Shown here piece after piece: positions 9,867 to 18,266 of a stretch of 64,000 bases of DNA. Under the pieces are notes generated by a model. The model was not told where the DNA came from. It saw only the letters and a program-made list of their open reading frames with translations, and made no database searches. Every line of letters starts with the position of its first letter. Within the stretch, counting starts at the first letter, position 1. The stretch spans positions 372,001-436,000 of the forward strand of contig NZ_JBHJHQ010000003.1 of assembly GCF_042219825.1 (NCBI RefSeq), in the 5' to 3' direction. The DNA is from JBHJHP01 sp042219825 (GTDB lineage: Bacteria; Bacteroidota; Bacteroidia; Bacteroidales; UBA5342). A program made the translations under genes and the position numbers.

Positions 9867-10063
9867 TATCGGGCGCATACCGGTTTAAGATGTAAAAATT
9901 GTTATTCAAATATCAATCCCTGCATGTTATATTTAAAAAATCTCCTTAACTTTATTTGTTTGATACCGTTCAGCGCATAGTTTGATCAGTTATTATTTGA
10001 ATATTCCACTTCAGGAATTACAGTTGGACAAGATTTTTTATAGTAATCTTAATACTTGCGTCA

Positions 10064-11320
10064 ATGAATACTCCGCTTTACCAATTCCTCCTTTTATTTT
10101 TTCTTTCTCCGTGTATCAGTTATTCCCAGTCGGATGCAGATATTTTAAAACAACTTTTTCACGGTTCTGAGGATGTCATCAATCAGTCTAAAGAGCTGAT
10201 ATCATTATCCGTAGATGCGGTATGGTATGCTTCAGATATTACAGGATATAAAACTACGACAGGAACCCTGACTCAAAGTTCCACCAATTTTGATTACTGG
10301 ACATTTAGTTCGGCCCCAGCCGATAAAATGGTTCTGAATTATGCAAATGGAGACATGATTCAATTTATATTCAATGCCATTGATGGGTATGTTGATGGTG
10401 ACGAATATGATTTTAAACGATCGCATGCCATGGACTTTATATCGGTGATCCCAAACATTTTAAACCTGAGAATACAAAGCGAGACAGGACCGCAGGACGG
10501 CAAAATTTACTGGACCAGAACCATGACCGGAAGTACAAGAATAGATGAAATAAACTACAATGTTAATCTTACAAATACAGGCAATAACAACGAGGAGGTA
10601 GAAAGCGGATTTGCCTTTGGCGATTATGTTAATGAAACTATGGGTTCAGTTGCCTCTTCGACACTTACTTATGACATAAACGAAAAGTATTATACAAGCA
10701 TAGGGCATAATAGCAATACCGGCATCTACGTACAAAGCCGTCAGATTATCAATAATAATTCTGTAACCGGGAGCCTTGGCAGTTACAGATTTGAAAATGC
10801 CAACTGCTTCTGGATAGGAGGTACTTCGTTTTATAACGATGCCTATGAAGGTGTTTATAATCAGGTTATTGAAGACTATAACTGGTCTGCACAGGGAACG
10901 CTTTATAAAAACAATGCTTATTACGGAACCATAAAATATGACAGGCCAATTATTAATTATTCAAACGGCGCATATATCATAGCAGCCTGTAATGACGGGA
11001 ACAACTATTACCTTTATCCGGCACTTCAGCCTGAAGCAGTTACCGGCATATCTGAAATAACAGGTCAACTGAACCTGAACAGCTACCCTAATCCTGCTAC
11101 ATCAGAAACCTACATAACTTATACGCTGGTTAAAAGTTCAAATATCAAATTGACTGTTCTGGATCACAGTGGAAAAGAGATAGAAAAGGTCGTTTCAGAA
11201 TTTCAGAATCCGGGCGATTATAAATACAAAATACCTTTAGATAGATATCCATCAGGGATTTATTACTACAGAATTATTACAGACGACTTCTCCTCTACCG
11301 CCAAGCTTGTCAGGTTATAA
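10064..11320 (+). CDS. T9SS-sorted secreted protein, unknown function
   Basis: A protein of 418 residues: signal peptide (LLLFFLSPCISYSQS), a beta-rich central region of about 300 residues with no motif I recognise, and a Por-type C-terminal sorting domain from about residue 340 (LNSYPNPATSE, SGIYYYRII, TAKLVRL). Such domains direct outer-membrane passage by the type IX system and surface attachment or release. The central region is rich in Tyr, Asn and Gly (YNDAYEGVYNQ, GNNYYLYPALQ), which fits an adhesin-like or carbohydrate-binding surface protein, but this is a guess. It lies between a CAZyme cluster and a group of envelope proteins and shares its direction with both. Confidence 0.75.
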   Translation: MNTPLYQFLLLFFLSPCISYSQSDADILKQLFHGSEDVINQSKELISLSVDAVWYASDITGYKTTTGTLTQSSTNFDYWTFSSAPADKMVLNYANGDMIQFIFNAIDGYVDGDEYDFKRSHAMDFISVIPNILNLRIQSETGPQDGKIYWTRTMTGSTRIDEINYNVNLTNTGNNNEEVESGFAFGDYVNETMGSVASSTLTYDINEKYYTSIGHNSNTGIYVQSRQIINNNSVTGSLGSYRFENANCFWIGGTSFYNDAYEGVYNQVIEDYNWSAQGTLYKNNAYYGTIKYDRPIINYSNGAYIIAACNDGNNYYLYPALQPEAVTGISEITGQLNLNSYPNPATSETYITYTLVKSSNIKLTVLDHSGKEIEKVVSEFQNPGDYKYKIPLDRYPSGIYYYRIITDDFSSTAKLVRL

Positions 11321-11493
11321 TGAATATAAATAGACAGCCAAAGCTGAAAAGTTAGATTTAAGTTTTTGAAAAATAATTCCGATTATTTACTTTTAGTCCG
11401 TTGATAGTTCCTTGAACATCGGAACGCGCAAAACTTATTTGATAATAATTAACCTGTTCAATCTTAACTTTTTGCATAAAATGAATACCTGAA

Positions 11494-11946
11494 ATGAGAA
11501 ATTTATCTGTAGTTTTAATTTTTACACTGCTGACTGCTTCGGCTTTTGCACAGTTAAAGAAAAGTAACCTTCCTCCAAAATCCTTTTACCTGCAGGCTAA
11601 AATCACTACAACTGACTTTAATAGTTATAACGGATTAAATATGAATATAAAATCTGACAGTTTGAATTTTATGTCAATAGAAAATCAGATCTATGAAAGT
11701 CTGGCTCTTAAAAATGTTAAATACCTGCAAGTGCCTGAAGGAAATCATTTTGCAGCCGGAGCATTTTGGGGAGGACTTATATCCACTGCTATCGGGGCAT
11801 TATCTACTTACAAAAACTCCACGCCTCATGGTCTGGATGATGGTAAACGAATTTTTAAGTTCTCAATTGGAGGAGCTGCAATCGGGGGTTTAATTGGCTT
11901 ATCCCTGCCAAAATGGAAAACTTACTATATACAAAAACGAAATTAA
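11494..11946 (+). CDS. Secreted small protein with glycine-rich helices
   Basis: A hypothetical protein of 150 residues. A signal peptide ends at ASAFAQ. The middle is a short beta-rich stretch, followed by two Gly/Ala-rich hydrophobic segments (about 87-103, GAFWGGLISTAIGAL; about 124-138, GGAAIGGLIGLSLP) resembling glycine-zipper membrane segments. The C-terminus is basic. Similar small proteins are widespread in Bacteroidota without known function. It starts a series of envelope proteins running to 14928, and the next start codon lies 13 bases after its stop. Confidence 0.6.
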   Translation: MRNLSVVLIFTLLTASAFAQLKKSNLPPKSFYLQAKITTTDFNSYNGLNMNIKSDSLNFMSIENQIYESLALKNVKYLQVPEGNHFAAGAFWGGLISTAIGALSTYKNSTPHGLDDGKRIFKFSIGGAAIGGLIGLSLPKWKTYYIQKRN

Positions 11947-11959
11947 CCTGTTGAACCAA

Positions 11960-12676
11960 ATGAAAAAAAATTCTCTTTTAGTATTGTTGTTTTGTATGAT
12001 TTTAGCGTCATGTAATCCTTCTGTATACACAACTATTTCGACTAAATATCCACCACTAAATTATAATGAAGACGTTCTCATTCTTGGGTTACAGGACAAG
12101 GTGCCTGAAGATGCGGTAGAAATAGGAACGGTGAAGCTTGGTGATACTGGATTCAGTACTAACTGTGACTACCAAACCGTTATGGATAAAGCAATCTTAG
12201 AGGCACGAAAAGCAGGAGGAAATGTTCTGAAAATAGATCAACACAAGCCCCCGTCAGCAATGGGAAGTTCATGTCACAGAATAACTGCCAGAATACTTCG
12301 AACAGATAATATTGATGAACTTAGGTCGCACACGCTGAAGGATACTTTATTCGATGGTGATTACGCTATAGTAAATATTTACAGGTATGGTGGAACCGGT
12401 GCACTTGTCAGTTACAACCTCTATCTGGGTGATTCCTTATTATGCCGGGTTACAAATAAGTTCTGTCAGTCGGTAATACTTAAAAAAGAAGGAGATAATA
12501 TCCTATGGGCTAAAACAGAGTCTAAAGCTGAAGTACCTATAGATATAAAGTTTGGTCATACATACTTTTTGCGCTGTGGTGTAACCTTAGGCCTAATGGT
12601 AGGCAGGCCTAAACTTGAAATTGTTGATTTTGAAACGGGGCGTGCTGAATATAACTCTTTAAAATCGAAGAAATAA
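11960..12676 (+). CDS. Lipoprotein with RcsF-like and DUF2846-like domains
   Basis: A lipoprotein; the signal LLFCMILASC ends in a lipobox cysteine. Residues about 25-120 resemble the small cysteine-containing domain of the RcsF/DUF4156 type (VEIGTVKLGDTGFSTNC, ARKAGGNVLKID, GSSCHRITARI). Residues about 130-235 resemble DUF2846 (AIVNIYRYGGTGAL, HTYFLRCGV, GRPKLEIVD). Both domain calls come from remembered pattern only. The frame is open back to 11894, but ATG 11960 sits right before the signal sequence and avoids overlap with the upstream gene. The stop overlaps the next ATG by one base, so it is coupled to the 12676 gene. A role in envelope stress or surface function is possible but unsupported. 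Confidence 0.65.
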   Translation: MKKNSLLVLLFCMILASCNPSVYTTISTKYPPLNYNEDVLILGLQDKVPEDAVEIGTVKLGDTGFSTNCDYQTVMDKAILEARKAGGNVLKIDQHKPPSAMGSSCHRITARILRTDNIDELRSHTLKDTLFDGDYAIVNIYRYGGTGALVSYNLYLGDSLLCRVTNKFCQSVILKKEGDNILWAKTESKAEVPIDIKFGHTYFLRCGVTLGLMVGRPKLEIVDFETGRAEYNSLKSKK

Positions 12677-13545
12677 TGAAAAAAGTACTAAGCATTTTTA
12701 TACTCTTTGCCTGTGCATATTCTTCCTTTTCTCAGGATTTAATTGTCACCACTGACGCGGATTCTCTAAATTGCAGAATCACAAAAGTAAAATCTGACTT
12801 TATATATTTTACTCTTAAATATAAAGGAGAGAACAAGAATACATTAATAGCCAGATCAGATGTTTCAGATATAAGATATGGTTTTTTTGCTATTGAAAAA
12901 ACAACTGAATCAAAACACAAATTTACAGGAAACTATGATCCATTGAGGATTTCCATTTCAGGAGGTTACAGCTATCAGACTGCGAAGATTGCAGATAATG
13001 TACCTACGGATTTTTTACCTTATATGAAAAAGCTTAAATCCGGATCAAACATAGGCGGAGACATAACCTACTTTATATCAGAGTCCGTGGGTTTTGGATT
13101 CAGGCTGAGTCAGTTTAAAACCTCCAATTCAGCAGATATTTATGTCACAGGTCCGGATGGAAGCAGGACCTATGGGGAAATGAGCGATAATATTCGTATA
13201 AATTACTGGGGACCAACGCTTACCAGCCGTACTTATAACAGACTGCAGAATAACGCCTTCTATTCAACATTATCATTGGGATACATAAGTTATTTAGACG
13301 ACTATATTATGATTGATAATTACAGTATTAAAGGCCATACCATTGGTTACCTGCTGGAAATCGGATATGATATTGATCTGAGCAATAAGGTTGCGTTAGG
13401 TTTTCAGCTTTCTTTTTATGCAGGTAACTTATTCAATATAAATATTTCTGACGGCAACACCATTACCGAAGTTCAGTTTGAAGCCGGAGAATATGAAAGT
13501 GTCAGCCGGATAGATTTTACAGTTGGTATCCGGTTTCATGAATAA
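12676..13545 (+). CDS. Outer-membrane beta-barrel-like protein
   Basis: A protein of 289 residues with a signal peptide (FACAYSSFSQ). A short N-terminal domain follows (LIVTTDADSLNCRITKVKS), a form often seen in Bacteroidota envelope proteins. From about residue 90 there is a series of amphipathic beta strands with alternating aromatic residues (ISISGGYSYQ, YSTLSLGYISYL, ALGFQLSFYAGNL) ending in FTVGIRFHE. That pattern and the aromatic C-terminal strand suggest an eight- to ten-stranded outer-membrane barrel. It is translationally coupled to the upstream lipoprotein, suggesting a shared process. The function is unknown. Confidence 0.6.
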   Translation: MKKVLSIFILFACAYSSFSQDLIVTTDADSLNCRITKVKSDFIYFTLKYKGENKNTLIARSDVSDIRYGFFAIEKTTESKHKFTGNYDPLRISISGGYSYQTAKIADNVPTDFLPYMKKLKSGSNIGGDITYFISESVGFGFRLSQFKTSNSADIYVTGPDGSRTYGEMSDNIRINYWGPTLTSRTYNRLQNNAFYSTLSLGYISYLDDYIMIDNYSIKGHTIGYLLEIGYDIDLSNKVALGFQLSFYAGNLFNINISDGNTITEVQFEAGEYESVSRIDFTVGIRFHE

Positions 13546-13553
13546 AAGTTGTA

Positions 13554-14177
13554 ATGTTTAGCTATTTTAGAGTTATACTGATATTTCTTCTGATGTTTTT
13601 TGCACCCGTTGCGAATTCGCAGAATTCTGAAATCCATGAACCAGCACCAAACCGAACAAACTGGGCAATTCGGTTTGATGTGGGACCAAATTATTCGTTC
13701 ATACCAAATCAGAAACAGCTGACTTCTGATTTCAATATATTACCGGAATTATCAGTATATTATAAACGATTTTTTTTGAACATCAGTTACAGATATTCGG
13801 ATTTTGAACTCATTGATAATAATTATGATGTTTACAGGGGGTTGAGAAGATTCGGATATATTTATAAAGCAGGTATAAACTTTGATATTTATAAATCGAT
13901 CAATGCAGATGTCTGCATAGGTATTTTAGAAGATAAAGAGCAGGATTGGTTTGTAAATCATCGTTTTAAAGAATATTATAAACATACACCATTTGCAGGC
14001 TTTAAAATAAACCGGGACTTTTACTTAAATTATGTCAGACAGATTATTGTAGGAATAGGCGCTGAGTATTATCCTGGAATTGGCCAATTGGAAACCGGTA
14101 TTTTTGAGTATGGTAACATTAACTTCAGACTAACTGTGGGATACAAAAGATGGATCACACGGCAAAATAAACCTTAA
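13554..14177 (+). CDS. Outer-membrane beta-barrel-like protein, small
   Basis: A protein of 207 residues. A hydrophobic signal segment (VILIFLLMFFAPVANSQ) precedes alternating aromatic beta strands (WAIRFDVGPNYSFI, FFLNISYRYSDFEL, YIYKAGINFDIY), and the C-terminal strand is FRLTVGYKRW. The gene begins eight bases after the preceding barrel gene and probably belongs to the same transcript. No catalytic motif is visible. A small outer-membrane barrel is the best description. Confidence 0.55.
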   Translation: MFSYFRVILIFLLMFFAPVANSQNSEIHEPAPNRTNWAIRFDVGPNYSFIPNQKQLTSDFNILPELSVYYKRFFLNISYRYSDFELIDNNYDVYRGLRRFGYIYKAGINFDIYKSINADVCIGILEDKEQDWFVNHRFKEYYKHTPFAGFKINRDFYLNYVRQIIVGIGAEYYPGIGQLETGIFEYGNINFRLTVGYKRWITRQNKP

Positions 14178-14247
14178 ATTATATGTATCATTGCCTAAAA
14201 TTAATCAAATGAAAAACTATTTTTGTAGTAATTTTAAATGCTTTTCG

Positions 14248-14928
14248 ATGAAAAAAGTTACGATTATACTTGTTGCGCTGGTCTTTATTGTGGCCGCTAA
14301 AGCTCAAAGCAGCAATAACAAAATTGCAGCTAAAACCGGTAGTCAGTATGTTGGTATGAACCTGCTACAATATACGTCATTAACTATAAACGGTAATTAC
14401 TCCAAAGAATATAAACCATGGATAACCGGTATGGCCGATATTGGTTACACGTTAAATTACAGTAAAACCAATCCTTATGATGTGGTTGGATATATCCTTA
14501 CTCCTCATAAAAAAGGAGTTAATGAAGGATTTGACTTAAGCAAACAAAACGGAGGCTATCTTAAAATCGGTGCTTTTTATAACTTTAGAAAGACATACGA
14601 AAAAACTAACTATGTCCATTTAGGACTTTTTCTGAATAACTCTTTTGTTTATGAAAAAGCCTTATTTACAGATCCGAAACTCGATTTCCACCCGTATCCT
14701 GTTCCTTATTCACATGGAGTTTTGATGAGTGGCTTAAGTGTTTCGGCCGGATATGAATTTAAATTTTTAAAATTCTTAGTTTCAAGCGTAGATTTCCAGG
14801 TATCGCTGCCAACCGGAAATTACAAAGACTTATATGGCTACAGCAACTTTATACCAGGCATGGGACATAAAGATGTGAATAGTTACTGGTTCCCTATGCT
14901 GATCTGGAATGTGAAATATAAGCTGTAA
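14248..14928 (+). CDS. Hypothetical outer-membrane beta-barrel-like protein
   Basis: About 226 residues from the chosen start, which lies directly before a clear signal peptide (IILVALVFIVAAKAQS). The frame is open back to TTG 14191, and ATG 14209 is another option. The mature part has alternating aromatic strands (GQYVGMNLLQYTS-like region, YLKIGAFYNFRKTY, YVHLGLFLNNSFVY) and ends FPMLIWNVKYKL, again suggesting a barrel. It is the last of the envelope cluster and is followed by a hairpin shared with the convergent sodC gene. Confidence 0.55.
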   Translation: MKKVTIILVALVFIVAAKAQSSNNKIAAKTGSQYVGMNLLQYTSLTINGNYSKEYKPWITGMADIGYTLNYSKTNPYDVVGYILTPHKKGVNEGFDLSKQNGGYLKIGAFYNFRKTYEKTNYVHLGLFLNNSFVYEKALFTDPKLDFHPYPVPYSHGVLMSGLSVSAGYEFKFLKFLVSSVDFQVSLPTGNYKDLYGYSNFIPGMGHKDVNSYWFPMLIWNVKYKL

Positions 14929-14954
14929 AAATCCGGCAAAATTCTTTGCCGGAT
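14926..14954. terminator. Hairpin between convergent genes
   Basis: A perfect ten-base stem, ATCCGGCAAA (14931-14940) and TTTGCCGGAT (14945-14954), with a four-base loop. On the minus strand the stem is followed by a run of T, so it best serves as the rho-independent terminator of sodC. It may also stop transcripts of the envelope cluster arriving on the plus strand. Confidence 0.7.
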
Positions 14955-14972
14955 AACTCGCAAATCTAAGTT

Positions 14973-15569
14973 TTATTCTTTTGCTATACCTATCACGCCT
15001 TCGGCTACACGTGCTCCGGCAGCACCGGTTGGCTGTGATTTCAGATCATCTTCTCCTGCGTGAACGATAATTGCTCGGCCGATAATGGAATGATCACCAC
15101 TAAAACTGATCACATGATCTACCCTTTCGTAATGCGCTTTACCGTCAGGACCTGCAACAAGGTTACCCAGATCGCCAACATGTCGTTCTTTATCACCCGG
15201 TGCACCATGTTTCATCCCGTCAGGATTAAAGTGACCACCTGTGGTTTTTCCATCTTTACCTGTTATGTCTCCATATTCATGGACATGAAATCCGTGCTTG
15301 CCAGTTGTTAAGCCTTCCACGTCTGCTACAATTTTTACTCCTGACGGTACTTTTGTAAAAGTAATTGTCCCCGTTACATTATTTCCCTCCGTTGGTGTTA
15401 AAACACAAACAGCTTTTGTAACATTACCTTCCATCATCTGCATGGAGGCATTTGAATTATTACTGGTAGACTCAGAATTATTTTTCACTGCAAAAAGGTT
15501 AACACTCTGAGCAGCAAAAATTATTGTCGCCATAACAAATCCTAAAAGAAAACTTTTTCTGTGTTTCAT
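14973..15569 (-). CDS. sodC: Cu/Zn superoxide dismutase, lacking the usual disulfide
   Basis: A secreted protein of 198 residues with a signal peptide (about 1-27) and a low-complexity Ser/Asn linker. It converts superoxide to peroxide and oxygen outside the cytoplasm. All metal ligands are present: His95 and His97 (HVHEYGD), His113 (GGHFNP), His121, His130 and Asp133 (RHVGDLGN) and His170 (IVHAGEDD); the active-site Arg is Arg187. The two cysteines that normally form the conserved disulfide are both replaced, by Ile102 in GDITG and Glu190 in RVAEGVIG. One unrelated cysteine remains (Cys55). The gene stands alone and is convergent with the envelope cluster. Confidence 0.93.
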   Translation of the reverse strand: MKHRKSFLLGFVMATIIFAAQSVNLFAVKNNSESTSNNSNASMQMMEGNVTKAVCVLTPTEGNNVTGTITFTKVPSGVKIVADVEGLTTGKHGFHVHEYGDITGKDGKTTGGHFNPDGMKHGAPGDKERHVGDLGNLVAGPDGKAHYERVDHVISFSGDHSIIGRAIIVHAGEDDLKSQPTGAAGARVAEGVIGIAKE

Positions 15570-16233
15570 AATACTTGTATTTAGAATCTTTAATTTTTTA
15601 TTCTGGAAGTAAATAAAGGTCGTTATGTATATTTATGGGATGTAAAACATGTACCAGTTAATTTAGTTGTAAATTTTAACATGTTATAATGTTTGGATCA
15701 CTATAATTATACCTTGCCTGCGGTTGATAATGTTTATATGTTTTCAGCACTCAACACAAAATATAAAAGAAGAGGTCAGATGACGTTTAACAGTTAAAAC
15801 GCAATGGGCTTGCTGCTGGTATCATTGCAGTTATTGGTTTTCGTCCTATTAAAGAACAAGTGCTGTACCATATATTACGGAAAAGGGATCTGTAGCCGAG
15901 TATCAGGGAGGAAAGGGTCAGTGAACTGATTTTCATCAATAAATAATGTGGATTTTAAAGTATTGCAGCGTGTAAAAAATCCACAGTTGAGTATTTATTC
16001 CAGCATTCCGAGGCTGATTTAAAACTTAATTAAATAAAAATTTCACTAATTATCACCTCTAAAATGAACCTATCCAAATAACTGTTGTTTTGTGAGTGAA
16101 CTAAAAAGGGAAAAACATAGTATGGTATTTGTAACATAAACAAAAAAACTCTTAATCATAGTTTCAACTTCCTCCCCACTGAAGATTGAACAAGTACTCA
16201 AGGATTATTTTTAAACCAATTAAATTTTTTAAA
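15570..16233. other. Intergenic region upstream of ndh and sodC
   Basis: About 660 bases between the divergent sodC and NADH dehydrogenase genes, AT-rich. Apart from the possible broken small gene at 15780-15895 I see no gene, RNA or clear repeat. Promoters of both flanking genes must lie here, but no convincing TAnnTTTG box with a matching -33 element was found. Confidence 0.5.
15780..15895 (+). pseudogene. Possible frameshifted small membrane-protein gene
   Basis: AAGAAGAGG, a good ribosome-binding site, precedes ATG 15780, but the frame stops after five codons (MTFNS). From 15791, in another frame, runs an uninterrupted protein-like stretch, LKRNGLAAGIIAVIGF followed by a charged tail ending RKRDL, to the TAG at 15893-15895. 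One inserted T near 15795 would join both parts into a 38-residue protein with one transmembrane helix. The alternative frame from ATG 15804 is also open and hydrophobic, so this may be chance. It could be a decayed gene, a sequencing error or nothing. No family was recognised. Confidence 0.3.
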
Positions 16234-17595
16234 ATGTCAGATCAACATCTGCTTTCCGTAAATATACCTGAATCAGATCTGCCAAGAGTTGTTATTATAG
16301 GTGGTGGCTTTGGGGGAATCCGTATGGTTAAGCATCTTGATAACACAAAGTACCAGGTTGTTTTACTGGACCGATATAACTATCACACGTTTCAGCCGTT
16401 GCTGTACCAGGTAGCCACCGCAGGACTTGAACCTGATTCTATTGCAGGGCCCTTGCGTAAGGTAACCAAACACCACAAAAATACATATTTCAGAATGCTG
16501 AAAGTGAACCGCATTGATCCTGAAAATAAGACTTTGCAAACTTCTGCCGGCCAATTGCACTATGATTACCTGGTAGTGGCTACAGGCGCCAGAATAAATT
16601 ATTTCGGGAACAAAAGTATCGCAGAACATGGCTTCCCAGTAAAACAGGTGACACATGCACTTGATTTACGAAGTCACATCTTTCAACAGTTCGAAAAATC
16701 AGAATTTCTTACAGATGCCAAGGAAAAAGAACGTTTGATGACCTTCGTGGTCGTTGGTGCCGGACCAACCGGTGTTGAGGTATGCGGAGCTTTGGCTGAA
16801 CTCAAAAATAATGTACTGCCCAAAGATTATCCCCAGCTGGACATGAACAGTATGCGTATTTTCCTTATTGAAGGTGAAGATCGTGTAATTCCTGCGATGT
16901 CCGGTAAATCGGGCAATACTGCGCGAAAATATCTTGAAAAAATGGGTGTACAGATTATCCTGAAATGCAGAACAACATCATACGATGGCAAAGTAGTGCA
17001 TCTTGATAACGGACAGGAAATTGAATCTGAAACGCTTATCTGGGCAGCCGGTGTTCGCGGAAACCTGATAAAAGGATTTGGAGAGAACAGCGTCAGCAAA
17101 GGAAAAATTCACGTTGATGATACCAATCATGTATTCAGGAACTTTGAAGAAAAAGATACTTATGACTGCATTTTTGCTATCGGTGACATCGCATTTATGC
17201 ACCATAAAAAATACCCCGGAGGTCTTCCGGGATTAGCTCAACCAGCCATTCAGCAGGGAACACAACTGGCAAAAAATCTGAACAATTTAGCCAGGGGAAA
17301 GAAAATGAAAACCTTTAAATACCTTAATAAAGGCGTATTGGCCACGGTAGGACGGAATAAGGCCGTTGCCGATTTACCGGGAAACATTAAGCTAAGCGGT
17401 ATGGTAGGCTGGATGATATGGATGGTTGTACACCTGTTATTTCTTATTGGTTTCAGAAGTAAGGCTGTTGTTTTTGCCAACTGGTCATGGAACTATATTA
17501 CCTACGACAGAGGTATCCGTCTGATTCTACGACCTTCATCAAAGAAAAACGACACAGTAAGTAAAGAGATGATAGAGGAAATGCTTGAACGATAA
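16234..17595 (+). CDS. ndh: Type II NADH dehydrogenase (NDH-2)
   Basis: About 453 residues, an FAD-dependent non-pumping NADH:quinone oxidoreductase bound to the inner face of the cytoplasmic membrane. The FAD-binding Rossmann motif VVIIGGGFGGI lies near the N-terminus and the NADH-binding fold VVVGAGPTGVEV near residue 170. The family stretch YNYHTFQPLLYQVATAGLEP and FAIGDIAFM are present. The C-terminus has a hydrophobic segment (WMIWMVVHLLFLIGF) and an amphipathic tail as in membrane-attached NDH-2. The frame is open back to TTG 16186; ATG 16234 (MSDQHLL) is preferred. A strong terminator follows, so it is probably monocistronic. Confidence 0.92.
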   Translation: MSDQHLLSVNIPESDLPRVVIIGGGFGGIRMVKHLDNTKYQVVLLDRYNYHTFQPLLYQVATAGLEPDSIAGPLRKVTKHHKNTYFRMLKVNRIDPENKTLQTSAGQLHYDYLVVATGARINYFGNKSIAEHGFPVKQVTHALDLRSHIFQQFEKSEFLTDAKEKERLMTFVVVGAGPTGVEVCGALAELKNNVLPKDYPQLDMNSMRIFLIEGEDRVIPAMSGKSGNTARKYLEKMGVQIILKCRTTSYDGKVVHLDNGQEIESETLIWAAGVRGNLIKGFGENSVSKGKIHVDDTNHVFRNFEEKDTYDCIFAIGDIAFMHHKKYPGGLPGLAQPAIQQGTQLAKNLNNLARGKKMKTFKYLNKGVLATVGRNKAVADLPGNIKLSGMVGWMIWMVVHLLFLIGFRSKAVVFANWSWNYITYDRGIRLILRPSSKKNDTVSKEMIEEMLER

Positions 17596-17613
17596 TATGT
17601 TACTATAATGATG

Positions 17614-17642
17614 AAAAAGGGAAGCCTGTCTTCCCTTTTTTT
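17614..17642 (+). terminator. Rho-independent terminator after ndh
   Basis: A perfect eleven-base stem, AAAAAGGGAAG (17614-17624) and CTTCCCTTTTT (17630-17640), with a five-base loop and a T run continuing to 17642. It lies 18 bases after the ndh stop codon. Confidence 0.88.
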
Positions 17643-17767
17643 GTTTCAGATATTTAACGGAATTTTATTTTTTAACTCCTCTCCAGCCCATACTTTTACA
17701 TTTTTTTCATCGCGGTGTGATTTTAAGCATCATTTCGCGAATAATAAAATAAAGCCAAATACAACAC

Positions 17768-18256
17768 GTGAAGAAGGAAGAATTTATTGACCTGATAGAC
17801 AGCAACAGGAATCTGATCTATAAAATTTGTCACTCATATTGCCCGGATCCCGGCAAAAGACAGGATCTGGAGCAGGAAATTCTTATACAGTTATGGAATT
17901 CATATCCTAAATTTGACGGTCGGGTAAAAATTTCAACCTGGTTTTACAAAGTAGCCCTTAGTACCGCCATATCATTTTTCAGAACAGACTACCGTATAAA
18001 TAAAAATCTCATCTATCTTGATAAAACAGTAATATCAGAAGTTGCCGAAAGTATTACAGAAAAAGATGATCAATATGAATTGCTTTACGCTTTTATAAAC
18101 AGGTTAACTGAATTTGACAAGGCACTTATACTTCTGTATCTGGATGATCTTTCCTACAATGACATAGCTGAAATTATGGGAATTTCCGAATCCAATGTGG
18201 GAACAAAACTGAACAGGATCAGGCAGAAATTAAAAACTCAATTAAAAAATCTTTAA
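17768..18256 (+). CDS. ECF-type RNA polymerase sigma factor
   Basis: A protein of 162 residues with region 2 (DLEQEILIQLWNSYPKF, KISTWFYKVALSTAISFFR) and region 4 (LTEFDKALILLYLDDLSYNDIAEIMGISESNVGTK-type helix-turn-helix). It directs RNA polymerase to a specific promoter set. It begins with GTG 17768; no other start fits region 2. The next gene, ten bases downstream, encodes a membrane protein of the kind often paired with such sigma factors in Bacteroidota, so this is probably a membrane-controlled signalling pair. The target genes are unknown. Confidence 0.9.
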   Translation: MKKEEFIDLIDSNRNLIYKICHSYCPDPGKRQDLEQEILIQLWNSYPKFDGRVKISTWFYKVALSTAISFFRTDYRINKNLIYLDKTVISEVAESITEKDDQYELLYAFINRLTEFDKALILLYLDDLSYNDIAEIMGISESNVGTKLNRIRQKLKTQLKNL

Positions 18257-18266
18257 TCAGCTGATT

